In this document: positions 1 through 8,608 of the stretch, in pieces | Layout: the number at the start of each line of letters is the position of its first letter | Position numbering within the stretch: position 1 is the first letter of the stretch | Source: Oscillospiraceae bacterium | Lineage (GTDB): Bacteria; Bacillota; Clostridia; Oscillospirales; Oscillospiraceae | Length of the DNA stretch: 64,000 nucleotides | Direction of reading: 5' to 3' | Assembly: GCA_902778665.1 (NCBI GenBank) | Contig: CACYYN010000005.1 | Location: forward strand, 1 to 64,000 | Notes under the pieces: model-generated | What the model was told of the DNA's origin: nothing | The model's database searches: none | Seen by the model: the letters and a program-made list of their open reading frames with translations, nothing else | Program-made: the position numbers and the translations under genes

Positions 1-296
1 ACTTGGTTGCTGGAATCCACTCCGCAAAACTCAGAAAATGCGCGACTGTCTATAGCCTCTGCAACCGTTCCCTCATCGGAAAGATTGTAGAGATTCTGCA
101 GTATGAATAACCGAAGCATCAATTCCAGGTCATAGGGCTTGTTGCCGCGCTCTCCTTTGTAATAGTACGGCTGTATGAGTGCCTTCCACTCGCCCCACGG
201 GATGATGCGATCCATCTGCTCCAGAAATTCCTTTTTCTTTGTCCGTACTTTCGCCAACTCATCGTTAAACGCGGACAGCGTAATCTGTTTATTCAT
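1..296 (-). CDS. IS5-type transposase, N-terminal part (cut by window start)
   Basis: The minus-strand frame opens at ATG 296-294 and runs off the left edge, so only about 98 residues are visible. The sequence carries the N-terminal domain of IS5/IS4-group transposases: a tryptophan-containing stretch (WGEWKALIQPYY), a basic GERGNKPYDLELMLR block and the family hallmark LYNLSDEGTVAEAID, then FCGVDS. The DDE catalytic core would lie beyond the window, so activity cannot be judged. The IS end should fall between 297 and about 420 but I could not delimit the terminal repeat. Proximity to a tRNA gene fits a mobile insertion near a tRNA. Confidence 0.75.
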   Translation of the reverse strand, partial: MNKQITLSAFNDELAKVRTKKKEFLEQMDRIIPWGEWKALIQPYYYKGERGNKPYDLELMLRLFILQNLYNLSDEGTVAEAIDSRAFSEFCGVDSSNQ

Positions 297-427
297 ACCG
301 CTATTTTACCATATTGCATGCAAAGCCGCACTACTCATTTTCTGTGCGGTGTTGCCATAAATTATTCTACCATTTGGGGAGTGCCTTTTCAAGTAGAGAC
401 CCAAGTTTTTATCGCAGCGAAGGGAAT
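297..427. other. Probable IS terminal region
   Basis: Non-coding stretch between the transposase start and the tRNA terminator. It holds a short inverted repeat, CCGCAC at 326-331 and GTGCGG at 344-349. This could belong to the IS end or its promoter region. No target-site duplication could be defined because the other IS end is outside the window. Confidence 0.3.
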
Positions 428-465
428 AAAAAAGCACAGAGCCGATACATGAATATCAGCTCTGT
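428..465 (-). terminator. Rho-independent terminator after tRNA-Leu
   Basis: On the minus strand a 7-bp stem, ACAGAGC (465-459) with GCTCTGT (442-436), is followed by six T residues (433-428). It sits 11 bases past the encoded CCA end of the tRNA. Confidence 0.8.
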
Positions 466-475
466 ACAGATATTA

Positions 476-561
476 TGGTGCCGGTGGTCGGACTCGAACC
501 GATACGTTGTTGCCAACGAGGGATTTTAAGTCCCTTGTGTCTACCATTCCACCACACCGGC
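476..561 (-). tRNA. tRNA-Leu (anticodon TAA)
   Basis: Minus-strand cloverleaf with a perfect 7-bp acceptor stem (GCCGGTG / CACCGGC), T-loop GTTCGAGTC, and an anticodon stem of GGGA / TCCC around TAA flanked by C/T and A. The long variable arm is as expected for class II tRNA-Leu. The 3' CCA is encoded at 478-476. Confidence 0.95.
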
Positions 562-659
562 AGCTTTTGCCTTAATAATTTATCACCGCCGAGTCGGAAA
601 GTCAAGCAAAGCTTGCCGATTGCGGGAGAATATGGTAAAATCAATTGCAGAGGTGTCTT

Positions 660-1700
660 ATGAACAAGAGAAGACTGATTATTTTCACATTGATTACGCT
701 TGCGGTGCTCTCCCTGGGGATCTGTATCGCAGTGTTTACGCCCGTGCCGATTCCGGCAGGGGTGGAGAATATGGTGCGCGTCTATACCCGCAACAAGCCG
801 GACGCAAAAATCACCGTGGCGGTTATCACCCCGGAGGGAACGGAGACCTATGCCTACGGGCATGACGGTATCCGCATTCCTGTGCCGGAAATCTCCTACG
901 AGATCGGAGACATTACCAAGACCTTTACCGGAGCTATCGCCGCAAAGGCCGTCATGGACGGGATTTTATCTCCGACAGCCCGGATTTCAGACATTTTACC
1001 CCTTTCCAGGGCGGTCTATTCCCCCACGGTTTTTGAGCTGCTGACCCATTCCTCGGCCTACTCCTCCTACGCACCGGGAATCTCCCGGGCGGAGGGTTTT
1101 ATAGGCAGAAACCCCTATGAGGGGATCTCCGCCAATGATGTTGTTTCTCAGACCTTCGGCTTTAAGCTGACTTACGAGCCGCCTTACCTCTATTCCTATT
1201 CCAATTTCGGCACGGCGGTTGCGGGGGCTGCAATATCAAAACTCTATGATGTGGATTTCTACAGCATCCTCACCATCTTTGCCCAGGAGGAGCTCGGACT
1301 GCGGCATACCTGGGTTGATCTGGAGGGAGAGCTCGACCACGGCTGGGCCTGGAAGGATACGGATGCCTATCTTGCCTCCCACGGTCTCAGCTCAACCATC
1401 GGGGATATGGTGGCCTATGCCCGGCTTTATCTCAACGGCGGGCACGAGTTTCTCAACCTGGCAGCTGAGCCCATGGTGGAGATTAACGCGGATAACAGCG
1501 TAGGCTATTTCTGGAATGTCACCAACAGCGGCAATATCCTCTGGCATTCCGGAGAGACGGGGCATTACGCCTCCCAGATCATGATTGACCGCAATCGGCA
1601 CATCGCAGTGATCATCCTCTCCAACTACGGCAATGACCGCTACGGCAATATCCGTGAGATCGGCTTTGCACTGATGGACGAAGTGGAAAATGCAGCATAA
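660..1700 (+). CDS. Serine beta-lactamase-like (class C / PBP4*) protein, nucleophile replaced by Asp
   Basis: 346-residue exported protein with an N-terminal signal or anchor helix (about residues 5-27), then a beta-lactamase-like/CubicO fold. The start at ATG 660 is chosen over TTG 645 because AGAGGTG (649-655) is well spaced before it. The YSN motif (YSYSNFGTA) and the HSG triad motif (WHSGETGHYAS) are intact, as is the Lys of the SxxK motif (K87). The serine position is Asp84: GDITKTFTG instead of GSVTKTFTG. Family members are D-Ala-D-Ala peptidases, esterases or beta-lactamases that need this serine for acylation, so this copy is probably inactive or works by another route (inference). 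No partner gene is obvious next door. Confidence 0.8.
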   Translation: MNKRRLIIFTLITLAVLSLGICIAVFTPVPIPAGVENMVRVYTRNKPDAKITVAVITPEGTETYAYGHDGIRIPVPEISYEIGDITKTFTGAIAAKAVMDGILSPTARISDILPLSRAVYSPTVFELLTHSSAYSSYAPGISRAEGFIGRNPYEGISANDVVSQTFGFKLTYEPPYLYSYSNFGTAVAGAAISKLYDVDFYSILTIFAQEELGLRHTWVDLEGELDHGWAWKDTDAYLASHGLSSTIGDMVAYARLYLNGGHEFLNLAAEPMVEINADNSVGYFWNVTNSGNILWHSGETGHYASQIMIDRNRHIAVIILSNYGNDRYGNIREIGFALMDEVENAA

Positions 1701-1752
1701 ACGCCCGCCTGAACGTTTGTTTTCAGAGGCGGAGAAATAAGGAGATCAGACC

Positions 1753-1998
1753 ATGGCAAACAACAATTCTTACCCGGAACTCTACCATCTCGTGGATCTG
1801 CAGGACTGCCCGTATTGCGGCGGCAGCGCCCTGCTGGAAGAGGAGAACGGCTGGTGCTTCTATGTCACCTGTATGGACTGTGACCGGCACACCGTAGAGG
1901 TGGAATACCGCTCGCCCGACAAACGGGAAGAGGCGGCCCGTCAGGCGGCCTACCTGTGGAATGTGGGCAAGCTGCTCACCGGCACGCCGGGAGAATGA
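1753..1998 (+). CDS. Lar-type small zinc-ribbon protein
   Basis: 81-residue cytosolic protein with a treble-clef-like arrangement C19-P-Y-C22 ... C40-M-D-C43 and the C-terminal RQAAYLWN motif. This pattern is seen in the Lar restriction-alleviation-like family and in many small phage-derived zinc proteins. AAGGAGAT at 1739-1746 precedes ATG 1753. It lies about 30 bases upstream of coaX and is probably co-transcribed with it. A restriction-alleviation role is family naming only; the actual function is unknown. Confidence 0.65.
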   Translation: MANNNSYPELYHLVDLQDCPYCGGSALLEEENGWCFYVTCMDCDRHTVEVEYRSPDKREEAARQAAYLWNVGKLLTGTPGE

Positions 1999-2032
1999 CC
2001 GGCAGCCATGCTTGCAGGGGAGGAGAGACATC

Positions 2033-2809
2033 ATGATCCTTGCCATTGACGTGGGCAACACCACCACGGTTCTGGGCTGTATGGAAGAGGGCGTCATTGT
2101 CGACACCGTCCGTATGCGCTCGGAGAGCGGCATCACGGTTGCAGAGGCCGCCATCCGCATCCGGAGTCTGCTGCACTACATGTCCGTCCGTGAGGAGGAG
2201 CTGGAGGGAGCGGTTATGGCCTCTGTGGTCCCGCAGATGACAGAGCCTCTGGCCGAAGCAGTCCGGAAGCTGACAGGCAGAGAATGCCTGATCGTGGGCC
2301 CGGGTGTCCGCACGGGCCTCAACATGAAGATCGATGATCCAACCACTCTGGGGGCAGACCTGGCTGTGGGGGCGGTTGCCGCCATCTCCTGCTACAGTGT
2401 GCCTGCAATTATCATCGATATGGGCACAGCCACCAGCATCACCGTGGTAGACGGGAAGAACACCTTCCGCGGCGGAGCGATTCTTCCGGGGGTCAAGCTT
2501 GGGTTTGAAGCCCTTGCCTCCGGCACCAGCCTTCTCCCGAAGATTGATATCTCACGGCCGGACCGCTGTATCGGCACCAACACCGCCGACTGTATGCGCT
2601 CCGGGGCGATTCTGGGCACCGCGTCCATGATTGACGGTATGATTGACCGCATGGAGGAGGAGCTGGGGGAGAAGTGCATGCTTCTTGCCACAGGCAGTCT
2701 GGCCGGGGCTATCATACCCTGCTGCCGGCATGAAATCCTCTGCGACGAGAACCTGCTGCTCAAAGGCCTCTGGACCATCTACCGGAAAAACACAAAACCA
2801 AAAACCTGA
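2033..2809 (+). CDS. coaX: Type III pantothenate kinase
   Basis: 258 residues, the usual length for CoaX, an ASKHA-fold enzyme that phosphorylates pantothenate with ATP in the first step of coenzyme A synthesis. Diagnostic motifs are the N-terminal DVGNTTTVLG phosphate loop (from D6), GPGVRTGL, DPTTLGADL, IDMGTATSI and FRGGAILPG. ATG 2033 is chosen because GGGGAGGAGAG lies just upstream and the protein then begins MILAIDVGNT as in homologues. The type III enzyme is typical of Firmicutes. A terminator follows directly. Confidence 0.95.
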   Translation: MILAIDVGNTTTVLGCMEEGVIVDTVRMRSESGITVAEAAIRIRSLLHYMSVREEELEGAVMASVVPQMTEPLAEAVRKLTGRECLIVGPGVRTGLNMKIDDPTTLGADLAVGAVAAISCYSVPAIIIDMGTATSITVVDGKNTFRGGAILPGVKLGFEALASGTSLLPKIDISRPDRCIGTNTADCMRSGAILGTASMIDGMIDRMEEELGEKCMLLATGSLAGAIIPCCRHEILCDENLLLKGLWTIYRKNTKPKT

Positions 2810-2826
2810 CCCGAATGAGGTCATTC

Positions 2827-2857
2827 AGCTGCCGGCATGCCGGCAGCTTTTTATTTT
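2827..2857 (+). terminator. Terminator after coaX
   Basis: GC-rich perfect stem AGCTGCCGG / CCGGCAGCT (2827-2848) followed by TTTTTATTTT. It separates coaX from the GntR operon. Confidence 0.85.
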
Positions 2858-2869
2858 CGGGAAAAGAGC

Positions 2870-2898
2870 TTGACAGATTCAGCTGTATGATGTATATT
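2870..2898 (+). promoter_or_regulatory. Promoter of the gntR-ABC operon
   Basis: Consensus sigma-A promoter: TTGACA at 2870-2875, a 17-base spacer, TATATT at 2893-2898. The -10 element overlaps the start of the palindromic operator. Confidence 0.8.
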
Positions 2899-2927
2899 AA
2901 CTGTGTTAATTCGATTAATACAGTTAA
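2897..2927. promoter_or_regulatory. Palindromic operator, likely GntR autoregulatory site
   Basis: Two 14-base arms, 2897-2910 and 2914-2927, are inverted copies with one mismatch (half-site core TTAACTGTGTTAAT) around TCG. The palindrome covers the end of the -10 box and the start site, 22 bases before the gntR ATG. YtrA-type GntR repressors usually bind such a site to repress their own operon; the link is inferred from position. Confidence 0.7.
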
Positions 2928-2948
2928 TTCTTTGTTTGGAGGATCAGA

Positions 2949-3311
2949 ATGATCAGCATCAACTACCGCGACGGCCGCCCCATCTATGAACAGGTGCGGG
3001 ACGGTTTCCGCCAGCTGATTATCACCGGGGTGCTGCCCGCCGGGAGCAGAATGCCCTCGGTGCGGGAGATGGCCTCGTCCCTCACCATCAATCCCAACAC
3101 CATTCAGCGGGCTTACCGTGAGCTGGAAGCGGAGGGATACACAGTCTCCGTGCCCGGCAAGGGAAGCTTTGTGACGGACCGGCTGGATGCGGTTCTTGCC
3201 AGAAGGGAAGCGCTTCTCACAGACTTCCGCTCTCTGGTCGGGGAGCTGAAGCAGGTGGGGGCGGAGAAAGCCGACCTTACGAGAGTGATTCAGGAGGAAT
3301 ACAACACATGA
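2949..3311 (+). CDS. GntR-family (YtrA subfamily) transcriptional regulator
   Basis: 120 residues with an N-terminal winged helix (IYEQVRDGFRQLI ... MPSVREMA ... NPNTIQRAYRELE ... GKGSFV) and only a short C-terminal dimerisation tail, the YtrA-type layout. These regulators sit first in operons for ABC transporters that respond to cell-envelope stress or peptide antibiotics. TTTGGAGGA (2933-2941) precedes ATG 2949. The stop overlaps the start of the ABC ATPase gene by 4 bases, so translation is coupled. The adjacent palindrome is the probable operator. Confidence 0.9.
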   Translation: MISINYRDGRPIYEQVRDGFRQLIITGVLPAGSRMPSVREMASSLTINPNTIQRAYRELEAEGYTVSVPGKGSFVTDRLDAVLARREALLTDFRSLVGELKQVGAEKADLTRVIQEEYNT

Positions 3312-4213
3312 GTGACGCAATTGTGATCCGGGATCTGGTCAAAACCTTTGACGGATTTCGTGCGCTGGACGGGGTGAATCTCACCGTTCCGTCCGGCTCG
3401 GTTTATGGTCTGGTCGGAACAAACGGAGCGGGGAAGAGCTCCTGCATCCGCTGCCTGGCGGGCATTTATCGGCAGGACAGCGGGGATATTCTGGTGGATG
3501 GTCAGCCGGTGTTTGAAAACCCTGCCGTCAAGGCACGCATCGCCTATATTCCGGACGATATCTTCTTTTATTCCCAGGCGGGAATCCATGACATGGTGAA
3601 GGTTTTCCGTGACGTCTATCCTTCCTTCCGGATGGACCGGTTTGCTGAGCTGGGCAAAATCTTCAATCTGGATCCGAAACAGCCCCTGAGAAAGTTCAGC
3701 AAGGGCATGCAGAAGCAGGCAGCTTTCTGGCTTGCTCTGTCCGTCATGCCGGATGTGCTGCTGCTGGATGAACCCATGGACGGGCTGGATCCTCTCATGC
3801 GCCGCAAAACATGGAGTGTGCTGCTGGGTGAGGTGGCAGAGAGGGAGCTTACGGTTCTTGTCTCTTCCCACAACCTGCGGGAGCTGGAGGATGTGTGCGA
3901 CCATGTGGGTATTCTGGACCATGGGAAGATGCTTCTGCAGCGCAGCCTTTCCGACCTGCAGGAGAACATGGTGAAAATTCAGGCGGTTCTCCCGGAGGGG
4001 ACGGACCTGCCGGAGGGGCTTCATGTGCTGCACCGCTCCGCAACAGGCCGTCTGCAGCAGCTGATTCTCCGCGGAAAAGCGGAGGATGTGGAGCGGCAGA
4101 TCGCCGCCTGCAACCCGGTGTATATGGACGTTCTGCCTCTGACACTGGAAGAAATCTTTATTTACGAGCTGGGAGGTGCTGATTATGAAGTTCAGAACAT
4201 CCTTCTTTCATAA
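3308..4213 (+). CDS. ABC transporter ATP-binding protein
   Basis: 301 residues. Walker A GTNGAGKSS (residues 37-45), Q-loop region near IPDD, signature FSKGMQKQ (130-137), Walker B LLLDEP (151-156), D-loop GLD and switch SSH. The C-terminal extension of about 80 residues is typical of YtrB/EcsA-like exporters. It pairs with the permease encoded next (29-base gene overlap) and is under the GntR promoter. Substrate unknown; by family precedent, an exporter or envelope-stress transporter is more likely than an importer. Confidence 0.9.
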   Translation: MSDAIVIRDLVKTFDGFRALDGVNLTVPSGSVYGLVGTNGAGKSSCIRCLAGIYRQDSGDILVDGQPVFENPAVKARIAYIPDDIFFYSQAGIHDMVKVFRDVYPSFRMDRFAELGKIFNLDPKQPLRKFSKGMQKQAAFWLALSVMPDVLLLDEPMDGLDPLMRRKTWSVLLGEVAERELTVLVSSHNLRELEDVCDHVGILDHGKMLLQRSLSDLQENMVKIQAVLPEGTDLPEGLHVLHRSATGRLQQLILRGKAEDVERQIAACNPVYMDVLPLTLEEIFIYELGGADYEVQNILLS

Positions 4214-6059
4214 AGGCCTTGCTCTGAATCTTCTCCGCCGCTGCTGGCCTGTGTGGCTGGCGTATCTGGCGGTGATGATATTCGAGTTTCCGATGAACAT
4301 TTACGGCAATATGCAGAGCTGGCGCGGACCGTTGCCGGATCTCGCCGAAATGCTGACCAACAGTATCCTGAACAGCGCGTGCAGCGCAGCAGAGATCTCC
4401 TTTTTTGTCTGCATTGTGGTGGTGATGGCGGTGTTCGGCTATCTTTACAACATGCGCACCTGCGGCATGATCAATGCGTTCCCCGTCCGCAGGGAAACGG
4501 TTTTCTGCACCTTCGCCCTCACGGGTCTCGTGCCTGTGCTTCTCGCTGACTGTCTGGCGGCACTTCTGACTGTTATTCTCATCGGCAATGCCGCCCCTGC
4601 CTGGACCATCGGACAATGGCTGTCCATGGCGGTGATGAGCAATGTGGCGTTTTACGGCTTCGGCGTTTTCTGTGCCATGCTCACCGGCAGCCTCTTTATC
4701 CTGCCGCTTGTCTATCTGGTGCTGAATTTTACTGCGGTTGTCGTAGAAGAATGCCTGCATGCACTGCTCGGTGTTTTCCTCTACGGATATGCCCGTCCGA
4801 AGGGCACAATTTCCTGGCTTTCTCCCGGCAATGCGGTTTTTCGTGATATCCATGTCCGATATGTCTATGATCGGACCGGCATCGGTGCAACCGCATATTC
4901 GATTGAAAACGCCTCTGCCCTTATTACCTATTGTGTTTTCGGCGTGGTGTTTCTGCTGCTTGCCCTGCTGCTCTACCGGAAGCGGCGGATGGAGGCTGCC
5001 GGTGACACGGTGGCAATCCCGGTTTTAAAACCGGTGTTCAAATACTGCATGGCGTTCGGCACAGCCCTTGTGCTTGCCGGCTTCGTCACGAGCGGGCAGT
5101 CGCTTCACTCCCGCACTGCTGCCCTTCTCGCATGCGCCATGCTGCTTCTCGGTGCCTTCATCGGGTATTTTACGGCCGAAATGCTGATGCAGAAGACCGT
5201 GCACGTCTTCACCTCCCGCTGGAAGGGGCTCATCATCACCTGGGGGATACTGCTGGTTTTCTCCGCCTTCTGTGAAGCGGACTTAATCGGTTATGAAAAG
5301 CGCCTGCCTTCGGCAGAAGAGGTGGAGAGCGTGTCGGTGGGTGCCTACGGGATGTCAGAGCTCCGGGAAGCGCAGAATATTGCAGACGCCGTGGCAATTC
5401 ACCGTGACATTATTGCGCATAAGGATGAGCAGGAGAAAAAGCTTGACTCCTCCTATGCAACCACCATAAACTATGAATACCATCTGAAAAACGGAAGAAC
5501 GCTTCGCCGCACCTACCGGCTTGCCTCCGGAGAGCAGGAACGGCAGGAAAAGGGTGATCTCTGGCAGATGCAGGAGCTGCTGAACCGGCCGGAGGCGATC
5601 CTTGACCGCGTCCGTGAGGAAAACGGCGGGCTCACGCCGGAAAGCATTGACAGGGCAAGCGTCTATACCCGTGTGTATGACGAGAGGACCCGTTATGAAA
5701 CAGAGAAGGACCTTGTGCTCACCGCTGAACAGGCCCGGGACCTCTATCTGAACGGCATTCTCCCGGATATGGAGGAGGGGAGAATCGGGCGGATGAAGTT
5801 TTTTGAGAAGGATGATCGCCTTTCGGATACGTCCATCAGCCTGGAGCTCTCCGCAGCAGAGGAAAACTTCCTTGGCGGAGGCACTTCTCCTGTCCCTGCA
5901 CGCCGTTTTTATTCTCCCTATTTCAGCGTCGATCTGGACTCTGTGCATACCATCGCCTGGCTGAAGGAGAATGCAGGGCTTGAAGTGATGCCCTACACCC
6001 GCCCCTCCTATGAAGACGACATGATGATAGCCGCACCCGCTTATACAGGTGTTGGATAA
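4185..6059 (+). CDS. ABC transporter permease with large C-terminal soluble domain
   Basis: 624 residues. About six to eight hydrophobic helices lie between residues 20 and 370 (for example VWLAYLAVMIFEF, FFVCIVVVMAVFGY, VVFLLLALLLYR and IITWGILLVFSAF). They are followed by a polar segment of roughly 250 residues ending IAAPAYTGVG, probably outside the membrane. ATG 4185 is chosen over GTG 4176 because GGGAGGTG (4171-4178) is correctly spaced. It overlaps the ATPase gene by 29 bases, so the two form one transporter. The soluble tail resembles nothing I can name and may sense or bind substrate. Confidence 0.85.
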   Translation: MKFRTSFFHKGLALNLLRRCWPVWLAYLAVMIFEFPMNIYGNMQSWRGPLPDLAEMLTNSILNSACSAAEISFFVCIVVVMAVFGYLYNMRTCGMINAFPVRRETVFCTFALTGLVPVLLADCLAALLTVILIGNAAPAWTIGQWLSMAVMSNVAFYGFGVFCAMLTGSLFILPLVYLVLNFTAVVVEECLHALLGVFLYGYARPKGTISWLSPGNAVFRDIHVRYVYDRTGIGATAYSIENASALITYCVFGVVFLLLALLLYRKRRMEAAGDTVAIPVLKPVFKYCMAFGTALVLAGFVTSGQSLHSRTAALLACAMLLLGAFIGYFTAEMLMQKTVHVFTSRWKGLIITWGILLVFSAFCEADLIGYEKRLPSAEEVESVSVGAYGMSELREAQNIADAVAIHRDIIAHKDEQEKKLDSSYATTINYEYHLKNGRTLRRTYRLASGEQERQEKGDLWQMQELLNRPEAILDRVREENGGLTPESIDRASVYTRVYDERTRYETEKDLVLTAEQARDLYLNGILPDMEEGRIGRMKFFEKDDRLSDTSISLELSAAEENFLGGGTSPVPARRFYSPYFSVDLDSVHTIAWLKENAGLEVMPYTRPSYEDDMMIAAPAYTGVG

Positions 6060-6107
6060 TTCGATCATTCAAGAATCAGTAAAGAATCATCAGAAAGGAA
6101 GAAAAGC

Positions 6108-8498
6108 ATGAAAAACGCACGAATCCTCAGCATCATCCTTGCCGTTGCCCTGGTTTTTACACTGCTGCCTGCCTTCGGCACCACCGCTGCCTTTGCAGAC
6201 GGGCAGGGCAACAATTACACCGTCTCCTATGCAGATGCCAACACGGCTTCCGTTGGCGTAAATTATGTAAACCCGGTCGGCTTTACCGATCAGGGTATAT
6301 ACTGCACCGGTTCGGAACGGATCGGCAGCGAGATTCCGGAGGGGGCGACAGAGGAATACCCCGGGCAGTATGATGTCTATCAGAATGTCCTGGTCTTCAT
6401 CTCCTTTGACGGCTCTGTCCGCAAGCTGGATTATTCCACCTTCCGTATGGAGAAGGAACACCCGGACAAGTATGCCTATGAATCTGACTGCTATATGCAG
6501 GGCATCCGGGTGCTGCCGGACGGGAATCTGGCAGAGCTGGCGGTTTTCTCCGAAAGCTGGAGCAACACGCCCGATGCCAACCGCAACAATGAAAACTTCT
6601 GGAGTGACGCCCATTATTCCCAGGAGTACTATCTCCGCATCCTGAGCCCCGAGGGCAACGAGAAATCCGTTTTCCTCATCCCCACACTGGACGATGAATA
6701 CATCGGCCCCTTCGGGTCGGACCGTGACGGGAATGTGGTCTGCTCTGTGGGCAGCAGACTGATCTCTGTGAATCCGCAGGACGGCACGCCTAACTGGGTG
6801 CAGGAAGTGAATGTCTATCCCGACCGCGTCATCACCCTCGCTGACGGCTCCCTTGCTTTTACCGCCTGGGGAGATGAGAGCCTTGGCATCTACTTTGTGG
6901 ATGCCGCAACCGGTGTGGTCAGCACCCCCTCCCGCATTCCCTCCGACGCCTACCTTGTGACCCCGGGGGAGGGAGAATATCCCCTCTATTACTCCAACGG
7001 CAGTGCCTTCTTCGGCTTCGTCCCGGGAGACGGCACCAAAACCTGCCTTCTCAACTGGATCAACCTTGACATTGCAGTGGAGGTTTCCGGCGATGTGCTT
7101 GTGAGAGACGACGGCACCATCACCGGTGTGATCCCCATGGAGGATGACAGCCAGGGCGTGCGGATTTTCACCATCACGCCTGCCGATGGGCCCTTTACCG
7201 GAGATAAAAAGGTTATTACCCTTGCTACCCCCTGGCTGGATTATGAGAAGCGTGCCCAGGTGCTGGCCTTTAACCGTGAAAATGATGCAATCCACGTCAA
7301 CATTGCGGACTATTCCGTTTACAATGCGGATGAGACCTACGGCGGCAGCACGGAAGCCTGGAACGGCGGCGTCAGAAAGCTGGAGGAGGACCTCCTGAAG
7401 GGCTATGCGCCAGATATCATTGAACTCAACTCTCTGAGCGTGGAGCGCCTGGCAGCGCAGGGCCTGCTGGAGGATCTGTACCCTTACCTGGATGCCGACG
7501 CAGATCTCAATCGGGATGACTATTTCTCCACGGTTCTGTCAAGTGCGGAGATAGACGGAAAGCTTCTCTATACCGTGCCCGGCTTCGGCATCAACACGCT
7601 GATGGGAGAGCCCTCTGTGGTGGGGGATCATCCGGGCTGGAACTACCGTGACTTTCGTGCAGCCCTTTCTTCCATGAAGCCCGGTGCCCGTGCTTTGAAC
7701 ATCTACACCACCTCTGCTGACGTTCTGGAGCGCTGCTTCAGCATGAATTTTGACCGTTATGTTAACCTCGCTGACAGGACCTGCAGCTTTGAAAACGGTG
7801 ACTATCTGGATCTCCTCACCTTTGCCTCCTCCTTCCCGGCAGAATACAGCTGGGAGAGCTACAGCTACGAGCAGGAGTCAGACTATGTCTCCCTGCAGGA
7901 AGGACGACAGATGCTGGTTTCCGGCTACCTCTCCAGTATTTATGAGGTGCTGTATTCTTCCGCCCTCTTCGGCGGAAGGCCCTTTACCTGCATCGGTTAT
8001 CCGGTGGGCAGCGGCACCGGCAACTTCTTCTCCATCCAGCCCGGTTTCGGCATTTCCTCCGCTTCTGCAAATAAGAATGAGGCATGGCAGTTTATCAGAC
8101 GCTGGTTTACCCCGGAGCTTCAGGCTCAGCAGTACTTCATGCCTACCAGCCGTGAGGCATTCCGGGCAAAGCTGGATGAGGCCATGACTGTGGAATACCG
8201 CAAGGATGACAGCGGAGAGCTGCTTCTAGATGCTAACGGCGAGCCCATCCCGGAGATGCGGGCTTCCGTCCTCGATGCAAACGGGGAAGAGAAGGGCGTG
8301 TATGCTCTGACGCAGCAGGATGCCGACCAGCTTCTGGAGCTGGTGGAGACCACCACCCGCCGTGAGACGGTGGATCCTGAAATCGAGGCCGTCATTCTCG
8401 AGCAGGCCTATGACTTCCTGCACGGCACAAAGTCAGCCGAAGAGACAGCGCACCTCACGCAGGAGGCAGTGCAGGCGTATCTTGCATCCAACAGCTGA
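6108..8498 (+). CDS. Secreted two-part protein: propeller-like N-terminal half and solute-binding-like C-terminal half
   Basis: 796 residues with a clear Sec signal peptide (residues 1 to about 31, cleavage near AFADG) and no lipobox. Residues about 40-360 consist of repeated short strands (SFDGSVRKLDYS, RVLPDGNLAELAV, DRDGNVVCSVGS, LADGSLAFTAWG) suggestive of a beta-propeller. Residues about 370-720 resemble family 1 extracellular solute-binding proteins (VLAFNRENDAIHVNIADYS, PDIIELNSLSVERLAAQGLLEDL, NKNEAWQFIRRWF). It is 49 bases after the permease, but the usual importer partners are absent, so it may be a partner of the GntR-ABC system or a free sensor. Confidence 0.7.
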   Translation: MKNARILSIILAVALVFTLLPAFGTTAAFADGQGNNYTVSYADANTASVGVNYVNPVGFTDQGIYCTGSERIGSEIPEGATEEYPGQYDVYQNVLVFISFDGSVRKLDYSTFRMEKEHPDKYAYESDCYMQGIRVLPDGNLAELAVFSESWSNTPDANRNNENFWSDAHYSQEYYLRILSPEGNEKSVFLIPTLDDEYIGPFGSDRDGNVVCSVGSRLISVNPQDGTPNWVQEVNVYPDRVITLADGSLAFTAWGDESLGIYFVDAATGVVSTPSRIPSDAYLVTPGEGEYPLYYSNGSAFFGFVPGDGTKTCLLNWINLDIAVEVSGDVLVRDDGTITGVIPMEDDSQGVRIFTITPADGPFTGDKKVITLATPWLDYEKRAQVLAFNRENDAIHVNIADYSVYNADETYGGSTEAWNGGVRKLEEDLLKGYAPDIIELNSLSVERLAAQGLLEDLYPYLDADADLNRDDYFSTVLSSAEIDGKLLYTVPGFGINTLMGEPSVVGDHPGWNYRDFRAALSSMKPGARALNIYTTSADVLERCFSMNFDRYVNLADRTCSFENGDYLDLLTFASSFPAEYSWESYSYEQESDYVSLQEGRQMLVSGYLSSIYEVLYSSALFGGRPFTCIGYPVGSGTGNFFSIQPGFGISSASANKNEAWQFIRRWFTPELQAQQYFMPTSREAFRAKLDEAMTVEYRKDDSGELLLDANGEPIPEMRASVLDANGEEKGVYALTQQDADQLLELVETTTRRETVDPEIEAVILEQAYDFLHGTKSAEETAHLTQEAVQAYLASNS

Positions 8499-8507
8499 AA
8501 AAAGGTG

Positions 8508-8536
8508 TTGACATCCCCTTGACAACAGGATAAACT
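8508..8536 (+). promoter_or_regulatory. Promoter ahead of the aldolase gene
   Basis: TTGACA at 8508-8513, a 17-base spacer, TAAACT at 8531-8536. A second TTGACA lies at 8519-8524 inside the spacer. Its start site would fall inside the hairpin that follows. Confidence 0.55.
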
Positions 8537-8538
8537 AA

Positions 8539-8570
8539 GGTCACCTGGGTGAATGCCCGGGTGACCTTTT
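8539..8570 (+). terminator. Hairpin terminator after the secreted protein gene
   Basis: An 11-bp stem (GGTCACC..GGG at 8539-8549 with CCC..GGTGACC at 8556-8566, one wobble pair) is followed by TTTT. It lies directly downstream of a promoter-like sequence, so it might also act as the 5' leader hairpin of the aldolase mRNA. Confidence 0.65.
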
Positions 8571-8608
8571 CACATTGTTTCAGTATGATATTTTAAAGGA
8601 GAAAGTGA

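Noticed and set aside
8539-8570. Leader hairpin considered as a riboswitch ahead of the aldolase gene
   Set aside because: A single GC-rich stem with a T run; no multi-stem aptamer could be drawn.
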